Below, piece by piece: positions 47,497 to 56,254 of a stretch of DNA of 63,994 nucleotides. Location of the stretch: contig NZ_BAFS01000471.1 of assembly GCF_000308415.1 (NCBI RefSeq), positions 1 through 63,994 of the forward strand, read 5' to 3'. Numbering within the stretch: the first letter of the stretch is position 1; the number at the start of each line of letters is the position of its first letter. The notes beneath the pieces are model-generated. The model did no database searches, was not told the DNA's origin, and saw only the letters and a program-made list of their open reading frames with translations. The position numbers and the translations under genes were made by a program. The stretch is from Nocardia asiatica NBRC 100129 (GTDB taxonomy: Bacteria > Actinomycetota > Actinomycetes > Mycobacteriales > Mycobacteriaceae).

Positions 47497-48145
47497 TCAG
47501 GACAGCCCCAGATCCCTGGCGACGATCACTTTCATGACTTCGCTGGTGCCCGCGTAGATGCCGGCCACGCGGGCATCGGTGTACAACCGGGCGATCGGGT
47601 ACTCCAGCATGTATCCGTAGCCACCGAACAATTGCAGGCAGCGGTCCACCACACGGGCCTGCACCTCGGTGCAGAACAGCTTCACTCGAGCGGCGTCCGC
47701 CCCCGACAGCGTGCCCTCGACCAGGTCGAGCACCGCCCGGTCGGCCATGGTCTGGGCCGCCTCGACCTCCGCGGACATCGCGGCCAGTTCGAACTTGGTG
47801 TTCTGGAACGACGCGACCGGTGTGCCGAATGCCTTGCGCTGCTTGGTGTACTCCACCGTCGCGGTGATCCCGGCGCGCGCCTGGGCGACCGAGCCGACCG
47901 CGACGGTCAGCCGCTCCTGCGGCAGGTTGTGCCCGAGGTAGCCGAACGCCGCGCCCCTCGGCGCCGAGCCGGTTGGCCACGGGCACCCGGACGTCCTGGA
48001 ACGACAGCTCCATGGTGTCCTGCACCTTGCAGCCCATCTTCTCCAGCATGCGCCCGCGGGTGAAGCCCGCCATCCCGTCCTCCACCACCAGCAGGGTGAG
48101 CCCGGCGCGCCGGTCGCCCGGGTCGGTTTCACCGTAGTTCCTCCT
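47497..48145 (-). pseudogene. acyl-CoA dehydrogenase lacking its N-terminal half, frameshifted
   Basis: The homology begins in mid-enzyme (RRAGLTLLVVEDGMAGFTRG, MELSFQDVRVPVANRLGAEG). After an extra G in the GGGG run near 47955 it shifts frame and continues GAAFGYLGHNLPQERLTVAV ... QLFGGYGYMLEYPIARLYTDARV and a normal end. The N-terminal helical domain is absent. At the 5' junction GGAGGAGG and a GTG open a frame that runs to the stop, but its first 45 residues are out of family. The normal catalytic Glu region is present only in the C-terminal part; no functional enzyme is expected. Confidence 0.75.
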
Positions 48146-48244
48146 CCGTGGGCTGTTCGGCGCCCGATGGGTGGCCGGGGCCTGCGCCGACGTCTCGCCC
48201 TTCGCTCGTCGATGAGCAGCACATGCCCGGGGGCACACTCGCTC

Positions 48245-48266
48245 TCAGGGAAACCATCTTCCCTGA
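48245..48266. promoter_or_regulatory. 8-bp-arm inverted repeat near the acyl-CoA dehydrogenase remnant
   Basis: TCAGGGAA, six bases, TTCCCTGA: a perfect inverted repeat in A/T-richer DNA upstream of the damaged gene. It could be an operator different from the GAGAA type. Confidence 0.4.
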
Positions 48267-48417
48267 TTTGGGTAATCAGTATATGCCGCTTTGAGAGTGT
48301 GATCTACACGAGGCGCGGTGGCAGAACTCGGGCACGTCCGGGCCCGCCGCGGGATCGGCCCCCGCCGCCTCGGCGTTGACAGTGCCGCAGCCGCATGGAA
48401 ATCTACTAGTTGGGTTC

Positions 48418-48432
48418 GAGAATGCTGTTCTC
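48418..48432. promoter_or_regulatory. GAGAA-N5-TTCTC operator, copy 1
   Basis: GAGAATGCTGTTCTC with perfect 5-bp arms, 138 bp before the TetR gene and upstream of the divergent acyl-CoA dehydrogenase remnant. Three more copies occur in the window. Confidence 0.6.
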
Positions 48433-48570
48433 AGTAATATGAAGAATGAAATCCTCCAATCGGGAAATGATAGTCTCGCAATTGCGTCGGACATGGTGAC
48501 CAGGAACCCGATGACACGCCGTTCTCCAGTACAGTGCATCCATGTTCTCTTCACATGACCGAGGACCGAG

Positions 48571-49230
48571 GTGCCCGTGACCAGCCCGAGCGAGAAACCG
48601 GCTTGGAAGCAGCGCGCCGTGGAGCGCTCTTTACGCACCGCGAAGTTGCGCGCCGAAGAGCGCGTGCAGCGGTTCCTCGACGCCGCCCAGGCCATCATCA
48701 CCGAGAAGGGCAGCACCGACTTCACGGTGCAGGAGGTCGTGGACCGCTCACGACAATCCCTGCGCAGCTTCTACCTGCAGTTCGACGGCAAGCACGAACT
48801 GCTGCTCGCCCTGTTCGAAGACGCGCTGAGCCGCACCTCCGACCAGCTGCGCGCAGCCGCCGACGGCCAGACCGACCCGCTGGAGAAGTTGCAGGTCGCC
48901 GTCGAGCTGCTGTTCGAGCTGTGCCGGCCCGACCCGTCGGCGCAGCGTCCGCTGTTCACCGATTTCGCGCCGCAGCTGCTGATTTCGCACCCCGACCACG
49001 TGAAGGTCGCGCACGCGCCGATGCTGGCGCTGTTCACCGAGCTGATGGAATCCGCGAAGGAGGCCGGACAGCTGCGACCGGAGGTCGATTCGCGCCGGAC
49101 GGCGGCGATGGTCATGCAGACCGTCATGTTCACCGCGCAGCCCGCGGGAGCGTCCGACGACGAGACGCAGCACCCGATCACCGCGTCCGAAGTATGGAAC
49201 TTCTGCGCGCACGGCTTTGCACGCGAATGA
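48571..49230 (+). CDS. TetR-family regulator of a lipid/steroid-type gene set
   Basis: A 219-aa regulator. A basic N-terminus (SLRTAKLRAEERVQRFLDAA) leads into the HTH (TDFTVQEVVDRSRQSLRSFYLQFDGKHELLLALF, in parts DFTVQEVVDRSRQSLRSFY). The ligand domain contains LEKLQVAVELLFELCRPDP and DFAPQLLISHPDHVKVAH. Genes of this type usually neighbour acyl-CoA dehydrogenase and SDR genes, as here, although those are now broken. GTG start at 48571; GTG 48577 is possible. It is flanked on both sides by the same palindrome, which makes it the best candidate to bind all four copies. Confidence 0.85.
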   Translation: MPVTSPSEKPAWKQRAVERSLRTAKLRAEERVQRFLDAAQAIITEKGSTDFTVQEVVDRSRQSLRSFYLQFDGKHELLLALFEDALSRTSDQLRAAADGQTDPLEKLQVAVELLFELCRPDPSAQRPLFTDFAPQLLISHPDHVKVAHAPMLALFTELMESAKEAGQLRPEVDSRRTAAMVMQTVMFTAQPAGASDDETQHPITASEVWNFCAHGFARE

Positions 49231-49243
49231 GAAAAATATTCTC
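49229..49243. promoter_or_regulatory. GAGAA-N5-TTCTC operator, copy 2
   Basis: GAGAAAAATATTCTC overlaps the last base pairs of the TetR stop codon and lies directly before the SDR remnant. Perfect 5-bp arms. Confidence 0.6.
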
Positions 49244-49249
49244 CCTTCA

Positions 49250-49874
49250 GAGAATTTGACTTACACTCGGGTTCATGTGCACACCGACGAGGACTCCATT
49301 CTCGCCGCCATCGCGGAGGCGGAATCGCTGGGACCGCTGCGTATCTCGGTCGACACCCACGGCGGTCCGGCCACCGGCGGCCGCCTGATCGGCAAGGACG
49401 GCACGCCGCTGGCACTCGACGGCTTCCGCACCACCATCGAGTTCTATCTGACCGCCGTGTTCAACGTCCTGCGCCTTACGGCGGCCGCTATCGCCGAAGA
49501 CAGATCCGCAGGAGGAGGGCGGTCGCGGCGTCATCGTGAACACCGCCTCGATCGCCGCGTTCGAGGGCCAGATCGGTCAACTGCCCTACGCGGCGGCGAA
49601 GGGCGGCGTGGTCGGCATGACCCTGGTGGCCGCCCGGGACCTGTCCCCGGTGGGCATTCGCGTGGTCACGATAGCCCCGGGCACGGTGAACACCCCCGCC
49701 TACGGCAAGGCCGCCGACCAGCTGGAGGCGTACTAGGGGCCGCAGGTGCCGTTCCCCAAGCGCATGGGCCGTTCCGAGGAGTACGCCAAGCTGGCCACCG
49801 CCATCATCGACAACGACTATCTCAACGGAGAGGTCATCCGGCTCGACGGCGCCCTGCGCTTCCCGCCGAAGTAG
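49250..49874 (+). pseudogene. short-chain dehydrogenase with N-terminal loss, frameshift and stop
   Basis: The sequence follows the type II 3-hydroxyacyl-CoA dehydrogenase-like SDR family, but the N-terminal GxxxGxG cofactor strand is absent. Remaining blocks: EDSILAAIAEAESLGPLRIS, GTPLALDGFRTTIEFYLTAV, then a frame change near 49500, VNTASIAAFEGQIGQLPYAA AK with the catalytic Tyr and Lys, a TAG at 49734-49736, and in the same frame VPFPKRMGRSEEYAKLATAI to LRFPPK-stop. Three independent lesions mean it is certainly dead. Confidence 0.85.
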
Positions 49875-50003
49875 CCGCCACGGCGGCGACACGTGCGGCC
49901 CTGCTGCCCAGGCGAACGATTCCGCGAGTCCTACACTGACGCGGTCCACGACCGACGTTTTAAGCTGGAAGCGTACGGCCTATGCTCTGGCAGTAGGGAG
50001 CGC

Positions 50004-50480
50004 ATGAAACCCGCAACAGCGCCTCAGCCGGAATACCGGCAGGCCTGCTTCGCCGATATCGAGGACATCGCGGCCATCGAGGCCGAGGTGTTCGCCGAGC
50101 CGTACCGGTATCTGATGCTGCGCCAGCTGTTCGACCTGCACGGATCCGAGTGGCTGGTCGCGGAGGTGGACGGGGCGGTGATCGGTTACGCGTTGACCCT
50201 GGAGAAATCCGGACGGGCGCTGCTGTTCACGTTCGCGGTGGCCAAGCGGTACCAAGGTGAGGGCTACGGCCGCGCGTTGCTGAAGCGCACCCTGCAGACC
50301 TGCCGGACCGTGGGCGCCGAGGTGATGTACCTGACCGTCCGGCCGGACAACCAGCAGGCGAGCAATCTGTTCAAGCGAGCCGGATTCGAATTCGTGGAGC
50401 ACGACGACCGATATTTCGGCCCGGGGGAGCCCCGGGACGTTTTCGAGTACCGGCTGAGGGGCAGACCGCTAGACTCGTGA
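50004..50480 (+). CDS. GNAT-family N-acetyltransferase
   Basis: A 158-aa acetyltransferase. The acetyl-CoA loop is FAVAKRYQGEGYGRALLKRTL near residues 74-94 (Q/RxxGxG/A as YQGEGYG). Other blocks: DIAAIEAEVFAEPYRY at the start, VMYLTVRPDNQQASNLFKRAGF and the closing aromatic Tyr in DDRYFG. The pattern is close to RimI-type ribosomal/protein alanine acetyltransferases, without proof. The ATG at 50004 has AGGGAGCG upstream. Its stop overlaps the GTG of the next gene. Confidence 0.88.
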   Translation: MKPATAPQPEYRQACFADIEDIAAIEAEVFAEPYRYLMLRQLFDLHGSEWLVAEVDGAVIGYALTLEKSGRALLFTFAVAKRYQGEGYGRALLKRTLQTCRTVGAEVMYLTVRPDNQQASNLFKRAGFEFVEHDDRYFGPGEPRDVFEYRLRGRPLDS

Positions 50481-51304
50481 CCATGGGGGAGATTTCGCCC
50501 TTCGTCGCTTCGGTCTCGACCAGGATCACCAGGCGCGCAGACGAATACACCGCCGAGATCGACCGGGGCGGCCGCACCGAGCAGCAAGCGCTGGAGCAGT
50601 TCGCCGCGCATGCCGACGCGATCCTCGCCGATTACGACCCGCCCACCGCGCGGCGCCACTCCGACTCCCTGGTGTTCCGGCACCTGTACGCCGCCGCGCG
50701 CCAACCCGGGCCCGACGAAGCGGGCTGGCGAGTGCCCAGCGCGATCCCGGCGGCGCTGCTGGCCGCGGAGATCGAATTCCGCGGGCCGCTGCGGCTGAGC
50801 AGTCGGCAGAACACCATGCTCGCCGAGGAATACGAGCAGTTGGGCGCGCAGCTCGCGGCGGCGCGACTGCCCGCGCACGCGGCCCTGGCATACCGCAGAG
50901 GCGCCGCGCTGTACCGGATGAACGAGGACGACGAAGCCGAGGACCGCTGCGGTCTGCGACTGGCGCGGGCGCGCACCCTCGCACTGCCGCCGGGCCGCCG
51001 ACGCTGGACGGGCCAGCTGTCGTATGTGCTGTGCGGCCACGGATACCGGCCTTCCTGGTTACTCGGCTGGGTTGCCGTGCAGCTGGTGCTGTTCACGGTC
51101 GCCGCTTTGCTCCTGAGCGGGAACTCTTCCCCGGCTGCCACCGTCTACACCTGCGTGACCAGCTTCATCAATCCGCTGGGCCCCGGTGACACGGAGAATC
51201 TGCGCCCGGCCGCCCGGCCGCTGTTCGCCGTGGAAGCGTGGACCGGCACGGTGTCGATGTCGGTGTTCTTCGCCCTGCTGGTGCGCAAGTGGTTCCGGAT
51301 ATAG
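50477..51304 (+). CDS. membrane protein with channel-like C-terminus
   Basis: A 275-aa protein. The first 170 residues are soluble and helical (RRADEYTAEIDRGGRTEQQA, RLPAHAALAYRRGAALYRMN), with a TPR-like look near 125-150. Then two hydrophobic helices, LGWVAVQLVLFTVAALLLSG and TGTVSMSVFFALLVRKWF, flank the loop TCVTSFINPLGPGDTENL. This helix-pore-loop-helix layout and the RKWF end recall small two-helix ion channels, though no selectivity filter (TxGYG) is present. Translationally coupled to the GNAT gene (GTGA overlap). It converges on the SCO2521-2524 cluster. Confidence 0.6.
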   Translation: MTMGEISPFVASVSTRITRRADEYTAEIDRGGRTEQQALEQFAAHADAILADYDPPTARRHSDSLVFRHLYAAARQPGPDEAGWRVPSAIPAALLAAEIEFRGPLRLSSRQNTMLAEEYEQLGAQLAAARLPAHAALAYRRGAALYRMNEDDEAEDRCGLRLARARTLALPPGRRRWTGQLSYVLCGHGYRPSWLLGWVAVQLVLFTVAALLLSGNSSPAATVYTCVTSFINPLGPGDTENLRPAARPLFAVEAWTGTVSMSVFFALLVRKWFRI

Positions 51305-51316
51305 CCGCACCGGCCG

Positions 51317-52288
51317 CTACCACTCGGCGTCGAAAGCCTTGTGCCGCAGCGCGTCCAGGGTCGCCACGGCGATGCGGTCGCGAAGCCGGGCGACCAGGGT
51401 GTTCCACTGCCGGGACAAGCCGGGATCGACCTGCAACTCCCGCCACAACGCGCGCATCGAGGCCGGGGTGTGCGCTCCCGGCATCCACAGCCCGGTGAGG
51501 TCTTCGAGCACCGGGGCCAGGATGTCGGTGCGTTCCCGGCTGTGCGAGGGGAAACGGTCGGCTTCGGCCAGCGCGTCGGCGACCACGGTCAGCAACCAGT
51601 CGTGCGCGGCCAGATCCTCACAGAATCGTTGCGCCGCATCCAGATCCTTCTCCTCGCGCACGATCAGCCGCACCGTGCGGAGGGTGGCGTCGTCCAGGTG
51701 CAGCGCGGCCGCGGGGCCCGCGCTGCCGCCGACTCGGGCGACCCAGCGCAACCGGGTGGTGCCTGCCCGCACCGGCGGATTCTGGTCCAATCGGGTGTCG
51801 GCGCGCAGGCGAGCGAGCAGGCGTTCGCTGATCGAGGCCAGGTCGAGTGTTTCGGCGTCGACCGCCCCGGTGAGATACCCCTCGGCCAAAGCAGCCCCGG
51901 CGGTGGCTCTCTCGGGCACGCGGCTGATGACTTCGGTCACGCCCTTCTGGCTGAGGTAGTGCGACCAGGTCTGTCTGCGCCGGCTCGCGGCGCGCACCAC
52001 CCGGGTCCGCGCGGTGGACTGCAGCACGCGCCCGCCGGACAGGACCGCGCTCGTCGCCACCGTTCCGACGATGTGCGCGGACTGCTCGCCCAGGCTCAGA
52101 TCGCAGTCGACGCCGACCGCGGTGGTCGGCGACACCGCCAGCGTGCCCGGCCGCTCCCGCCACCGCACCGTGCAGCCGGGCATGAGCGCCAGCAGATCGC
52201 AGGCCTCCGCCCCGGTGAGCGCGGTCGCCGACGGCAGCAGGCAGGTGCGCACCTCACCGAGGACGACCAGAGGCGTGGTCGCGGCCAT
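51317..52288 (-). CDS. SCO2521-family protein
   Basis: A 323-aa protein of the SCO2521 family, known only as the conserved neighbour of SCO2522-SCO2524 in actinomycetes. It is soluble. Blocks include VVLGEVRTCLLPSATALTGA, a Thr/Val-rich beta region (PTTAVGVDCDLSLGEQS), RQTWSHYLSQKG and helices near the C-terminus (LREDIAVATLDALRHK-like end AVATLDALRHKAFDAEW). It ends the four-gene operon and starts 1 bp after the SCO2522 stop, hence tight co-translation. No enzyme motif is recognised. Confidence 0.8.
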   Translation of the reverse strand: MAATTPLVVLGEVRTCLLPSATALTGAEACDLLALMPGCTVRWRERPGTLAVSPTTAVGVDCDLSLGEQSAHIVGTVATSAVLSGGRVLQSTARTRVVRAASRRRQTWSHYLSQKGVTEVISRVPERATAGAALAEGYLTGAVDAETLDLASISERLLARLRADTRLDQNPPVRAGTTRLRWVARVGGSAGPAAALHLDDATLRTVRLIVREEKDLDAAQRFCEDLAAHDWLLTVVADALAEADRFPSHSRERTDILAPVLEDLTGLWMPGAHTPASMRALWRELQVDPGLSRQWNTLVARLRDRIAVATLDALRHKAFDAEW

Positions 52289-52289
52289 G

Positions 52290-53300
52290 TCAGGTCCCGT
52301 CGAGCAACAGGTGGGAGAGCCGTTCGCTCACCTCGCGCGGCACCGGCACCGGCGGAACCTCCTCGGCGCCGCGGGCGATGACCTGCTCGACCACGTCGTC
52401 GTCGAGATCGAGGTGGTCGAGCACCAGCCGTACCGCGTGCTCGATGCCGATGTACCGCTTGGGCAGCATCGACAGCGTCTTGTAGGCGGCGAACGGCGCG
52501 GCGGACGGATTCAGCTGCACCACCGGCGGAATGTCGTGCCAGCGCCGCGGCGTGAGATCGGCCCGGCTCCACGGTTGCGGATCCACCACGACGTCACCGT
52601 GATAGCGCAGCATGCCCAGCCGCAGCAGATGCCAGACGGCGGCCAGGAACGGGCACGACCAGCGCGTCACGGCCACCCCGTCGACCACATGCCTGCTCCA
52701 CAGTTCGACGTCGAGGAAGATCGAGTGCTCCCGGCGGCCGAACTCCTCCGGCGGCTGATAGCTGCGCTGGCGCATGGCCTGGCCGCGTTCGTCTTCCGAC
52801 GAGCGCCGCCCGTTGCACAGCCATCCCGACTCGGCGGTCGGCGGCCTGCGGCCGGTGCTCGGCGGTGCGGGCTCGGCGACGATGCGCGCGGCCACCATCT
52901 CCGCCACCGGAATCGGCTCGCCGAACGCCACGCCGTCGACGAACTTCGACGCCCGCCAGCAACCGGATTCGCGCGCCAGATAGTCGATGACCAATCCGGA
53001 TTCCTCCGCGGCGTCCAGCAGCTTGGCGAGGATCGCGGAGGGATCGGTATCCGGCTGGAAGTAGTCGTCGATCAGGTAGCAAGTGCTCACGCGCGCGTTC
53101 GGGCCGTACTGCACCTTGGCCGACTCGGCGAAGGCCGACACCAGAGGCACGATGCGGCGGAACTCCGCCCCGACCCGTTCGATATCGGAGGTGATGTCGT
53201 TGAGGTAGAAATGCCCGACCTCGATCGACAAGTGCGACAACGGGACCGACACGATCCGAGGCTGTTCGGTCGCCTCGCTGTAGCCCTGTGTATCCCCCAT
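52290..53300 (-). CDS. SCO2522-family protein
   Basis: A 336-aa soluble protein of the SCO2522 family. Recognisable stretches: VPLSHLSIEVGHFYLNDITS, RVSTCYLIDDYFQPDTDP, ESGCWRASKFVDGVAFGEPI, EHSIFLDVELWSRHVVDGVA and the Trp-rich TRWSCPFLAAVWHLLRLG. The run of DD/D-x-D residues in the first half could bind metal, but no known catalytic fold can be named. The ATG directly abuts the SCO2523 stop. It is the third of four co-directional genes. Confidence 0.8.
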   Translation of the reverse strand: MGDTQGYSEATEQPRIVSVPLSHLSIEVGHFYLNDITSDIERVGAEFRRIVPLVSAFAESAKVQYGPNARVSTCYLIDDYFQPDTDPSAILAKLLDAAEESGLVIDYLARESGCWRASKFVDGVAFGEPIPVAEMVAARIVAEPAPPSTGRRPPTAESGWLCNGRRSSEDERGQAMRQRSYQPPEEFGRREHSIFLDVELWSRHVVDGVAVTRWSCPFLAAVWHLLRLGMLRYHGDVVVDPQPWSRADLTPRRWHDIPPVVQLNPSAAPFAAYKTLSMLPKRYIGIEHAVRLVLDHLDLDDDVVEQVIARGAEEVPPVPVPREVSERLSHLLLDGT

Positions 53301-54215
53301 CTACAGCCTTTCCCAGGTGGCGATGTCGACCAGTCGGCGCGCCAGTTCGGCATAGGCCGAAGCGGTCGCCTCATTGGCGATCTGGGCGTTGACGTCGGCA
53401 TCGAGGATGAGCTGTTCGCGCCGCTGCAACACCGGCTCGATCGGAGTGGAGCCGAGGACCGCGGTCGTGCCGAGCCGCTTGGCGGTGGCCAGCCGCCGCA
53501 GGGCGGCGTCCTGCTCTTGCAGCCACGCCGCCTGTGCCGGGCGCTGGGCGACCCCGTCCCAGTTGGCGTCGGGCACCGCCGTACGCACGTAGCGCACCGA
53601 GCCGAGCAACTCCTCCGGGTCGTGACCGCATTCCGCGCCTGCCTTCAGCAGTCCGTGCGAGCCGTACACCAGACCGGCGGCGGCCAGAATGTGCTGGCGC
53701 GTCCAGCGGTGGAAGATCAACCATCGGGCGATGCGCCCGCGCAGTTGGGGCAGTGCGGTGGCCTGCAACACGATCTGCAGTGCCGCCGAGCGGCCCGCGC
53801 TGAGGTCCACGATCACCACGCGGAACTCTTGGTCCAGCGCCACCAGCAGTTCCGCGCAGCGCTGCACCACCGCGTCGTCGTCGGTGAGGAACTCCGCGCC
53901 GCCCTCGTCCCCGGGCAGCAGCACCAGCCGGCCCGAGTTGGGGCCGATGCGGGACAGTTCCGGCCGATCGGTCGCCGCGCCGACATCGAGCCGGGCCACG
54001 GTTCCGCTCTCGCCGAGCAGGTAGGAATGCACGCCGCCGCGCGGCACGCCGCGTTCGGCCGCGCCGATCTCGAACAGCGCGCCTGCCGTGGGTGAGCCGA
54101 GGTCGAAGTCGGCGTAGGCGACGTTCAGGCCCGAACGGCACAGCCGGTAGGCGATGTTGCAACTGGTCACCGACCGCCCGGTGCCGCCCTTGTCGGAGGT
54201 GGAGAACACCAGCAC
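53301..54215 (-). CDS. SCO2523-family variant P-loop ATPase-like protein
   Basis: A 304-aa protein with the fold of ParA/MinD-type deviant Walker ATPases. The P-loop is SDKGGTGRSVTSCNIAYRL: the signature Lys before GG is kept, but the usual GK[T/S] is GRS. The next motif is VAYADFDLGSPTAGALFE (Walker A-prime Asp), and VVIVDLSAGRS stands where Walker B is found. Arg in place of the P-loop Lys may change nucleotide hydrolysis. ParA-like proteins dimerise on membranes, DNA or a partner. Here the partners are probably the SCO2521, 2522 and 2524 products. GTG start with AGGGGG upstream. Confidence 0.85.
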   Translation of the reverse strand: MLVFSTSDKGGTGRSVTSCNIAYRLCRSGLNVAYADFDLGSPTAGALFEIGAAERGVPRGGVHSYLLGESGTVARLDVGAATDRPELSRIGPNSGRLVLLPGDEGGAEFLTDDDAVVQRCAELLVALDQEFRVVIVDLSAGRSAALQIVLQATALPQLRGRIARWLIFHRWTRQHILAAAGLVYGSHGLLKAGAECGHDPEELLGSVRYVRTAVPDANWDGVAQRPAQAAWLQEQDAALRRLATAKRLGTTAVLGSTPIEPVLQRREQLILDADVNAQIANEATASAYAELARRLVDIATWERL

Positions 54216-54226
54216 CCTGCCACCCC

Positions 54227-56077
54227 CTACCGTGTCGCGTCCCGGCGGGCGTACGCCAGTTCGTCCAGCTGCACCAGTGCCTGGGTGGCCAGACTGTAGG
54301 CGGTGCCGGGACGCTCACGCAGCACGCGGCGAGCCCGGTCGAGCGATTGCCGGATCCGGTTGACGGCAGCCTGTTTCGGGGAGAGGTCCTGGCCCTCGAT
54401 CTCCAGTTCCTCCTGATTGAGCAGATGTTCGGCCTCACTGAGCAGGTCCACCGCGCGGGCGACCATCGCCTGCGGCGCCAGCGGGGGCTGCTCGAAAGTG
54501 CCATAGGCGATGACCAGGCACTCCATTATCCGCTCCGTGACGAACCAGGACGGCCCGTCCGATCTCGGGTCGGCGGAGCCGACCAGCCTGCCGATGTCGT
54601 CCCACAGGCCGAGCACCTCGCCGTCGCGCAGTACGCGCTGGTCGAGGTGTTCCATGGCCGCTTCGGCGAGCGCCATCAGGTGGTCGCGGGTGTCCACGTC
54701 GGTGCGCAGGCTCGCCGCCTGCAGGCAGCGCTTGAGCAGCATGGTCGCGAAATCGGGCACGTACCAGACCAGCGGCGGGCCGGGAGCGATCTCCTCGCTG
54801 CCCGCCAGGTTCAGCCGCACACCCGGATAGTGCAGTGGCGCGGCCGGATCGCCGACGGTGAACCGGCTGGTGATGCGTCCGCGGCGGGCCAGCTGGTCGA
54901 GCACCGACACCGTGCGCGACAGATCCTCGGTGCTCTCCCGGTAGACCAGGTCCTGGATGAGCATGGCGGCGATGACGAGACTGAAGTACTCCGATTCCTC
55001 ACCGTCGGAGGTGCGCCACGGGATGTCCTCCAGCGGCCAGCGGCCGCTGCCGAAGCGCGCGACCCTGGACCAGTAGTTGCGGGTCAGCTCGAAGCGCAGC
55101 TGCAGCGCGTCGGCGAGCAGGCGCTGCTCGTCGGTCAACAGGTCGAGTTCCCGGATGCGCTGCGACGACAGGTCGATGATGCCGTCCAGGGCCACCGCCG
55201 TGAAGTACAGATAGGGACGGGGTTCGGCGTGACCGATCGCGCTGCTGACCCGGCCGGGCACGAGTTCGATCGGTTCGGAGCTGTGCACGATGCCCCAGCT
55301 CCACCCGCACTCGAACAGCCGCCCGTCGTCGGCGATGTCGACCTCGGTGGTCTGACTGAGCCTGACCTCGTTGGCCGCCTGCACCCGCAGGCGTTCCAGC
55401 TGCGCCGACAACCGTTCGATGATCTCGTCGGCGGGCGTGCGGGTCTGGTTGAGCATGTAGACGATCGACTGCCCGTACTCCGTCCTCGGCTCGGGGGTGT
55501 GGATGACGAAACTGCGCACCAGACCCACCATCGCCGCGGTGAGCCGCGCGCTGGCCAGCTCGATCACCACCGGGATCCGCTCGCGCAGTTGCCGGGCCTC
55601 CAGCCGGACCTCGCCGCTGACGAACCGCTGGAAGCCGCGCAGGAACCGCAACGCCGCGATACACAGGCTCAGCGACATCGAGTACGAGTCGACGATCTCC
55701 ACCGCCAGTTGGCCTTCGGTGAGCGAGCTGCCGTCACCGGAGCGCAAGTAGGAGCCCGCGGCGAAGACCGGCTCGCCGTCCGGTCCGGCGTAGCGGCGCA
55801 GATAGTCCTCCACCAGGGCGACCAGGACTCCGCCGATCCGGGTCTCCTCACCGAAGGGCGCGAGCGCGGCTTTCACGTCGGGACTCATGTCGTTGGGCTG
55901 GTCCAGCGCGAAGGCGTCGATCTCGGTCGCCGGGTACAGCAGGCACAGCAGCTGTTCGGCGTCGCTGATGGAATTGGCGCCGTCGCGCCCGCCCCACTGC
56001 CACGTGCCGTTCCGGTAGGAACAGGCGAGCACCGCTCGCCACAGCTCGAGCAGCTGCTGCCTCGGCCGAATCCTCAT
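54227..56077 (-). CDS. SCO2524-family protein
   Basis: A 616-aa soluble protein, the first and largest of the SCO2521-2524 operon. It is helical with no membrane segment. Marks include MRIRPRQQLLELWRAVLACS, EQLLCLLYPATEIDAFALDQ, VRSFVIHTPEPRTEYGQSIV, VEDYLRRYAGPDGEPVFAAG and a C-terminal TPR-like helix series (AEHLLNQEELEIEGQDLSPK, QSLDRARRVLRERPG). Function unknown. AGG lies upstream of the ATG with imperfect spacing. The operon promoter region abuts the CMD/acyl-CoA dehydrogenase wreckage. It could recruit the variant P-loop protein as a scaffold, by inference. Confidence 0.82.
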   Translation of the reverse strand: MRIRPRQQLLELWRAVLACSYRNGTWQWGGRDGANSISDAEQLLCLLYPATEIDAFALDQPNDMSPDVKAALAPFGEETRIGGVLVALVEDYLRRYAGPDGEPVFAAGSYLRSGDGSSLTEGQLAVEIVDSYSMSLSLCIAALRFLRGFQRFVSGEVRLEARQLRERIPVVIELASARLTAAMVGLVRSFVIHTPEPRTEYGQSIVYMLNQTRTPADEIIERLSAQLERLRVQAANEVRLSQTTEVDIADDGRLFECGWSWGIVHSSEPIELVPGRVSSAIGHAEPRPYLYFTAVALDGIIDLSSQRIRELDLLTDEQRLLADALQLRFELTRNYWSRVARFGSGRWPLEDIPWRTSDGEESEYFSLVIAAMLIQDLVYRESTEDLSRTVSVLDQLARRGRITSRFTVGDPAAPLHYPGVRLNLAGSEEIAPGPPLVWYVPDFATMLLKRCLQAASLRTDVDTRDHLMALAEAAMEHLDQRVLRDGEVLGLWDDIGRLVGSADPRSDGPSWFVTERIMECLVIAYGTFEQPPLAPQAMVARAVDLLSEAEHLLNQEELEIEGQDLSPKQAAVNRIRQSLDRARRVLRERPGTAYSLATQALVQLDELAYARRDATR

Positions 56078-56254
56078 TTGCTGTCGGACCTCGCCCCCGC
56101 GTTCGACCGGCGGCGCCGGACGTCGTTACATAGAGTGTGCCTTGCGGAGGTTCACTTGGCCAAGCACTTTGCGATGCCACCGGTTGCTACGGATTGCCTT
56201 GCGCGGCAGATACTTCCGCACTGCAAGGTGGAAACGCATGTAGTAAACCGATTT

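Larger units (their letters stand above)
48146..48570. other. 425-bp divergent region, partly A/T-rich
   Basis: It contains the inverted repeat at 48245 and a GAGAA-N5-TTCTC operator at 48418. No gene is visible. The A/T-rich part (48400-48500) has the look of a divergent promoter region. Confidence 0.4.
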
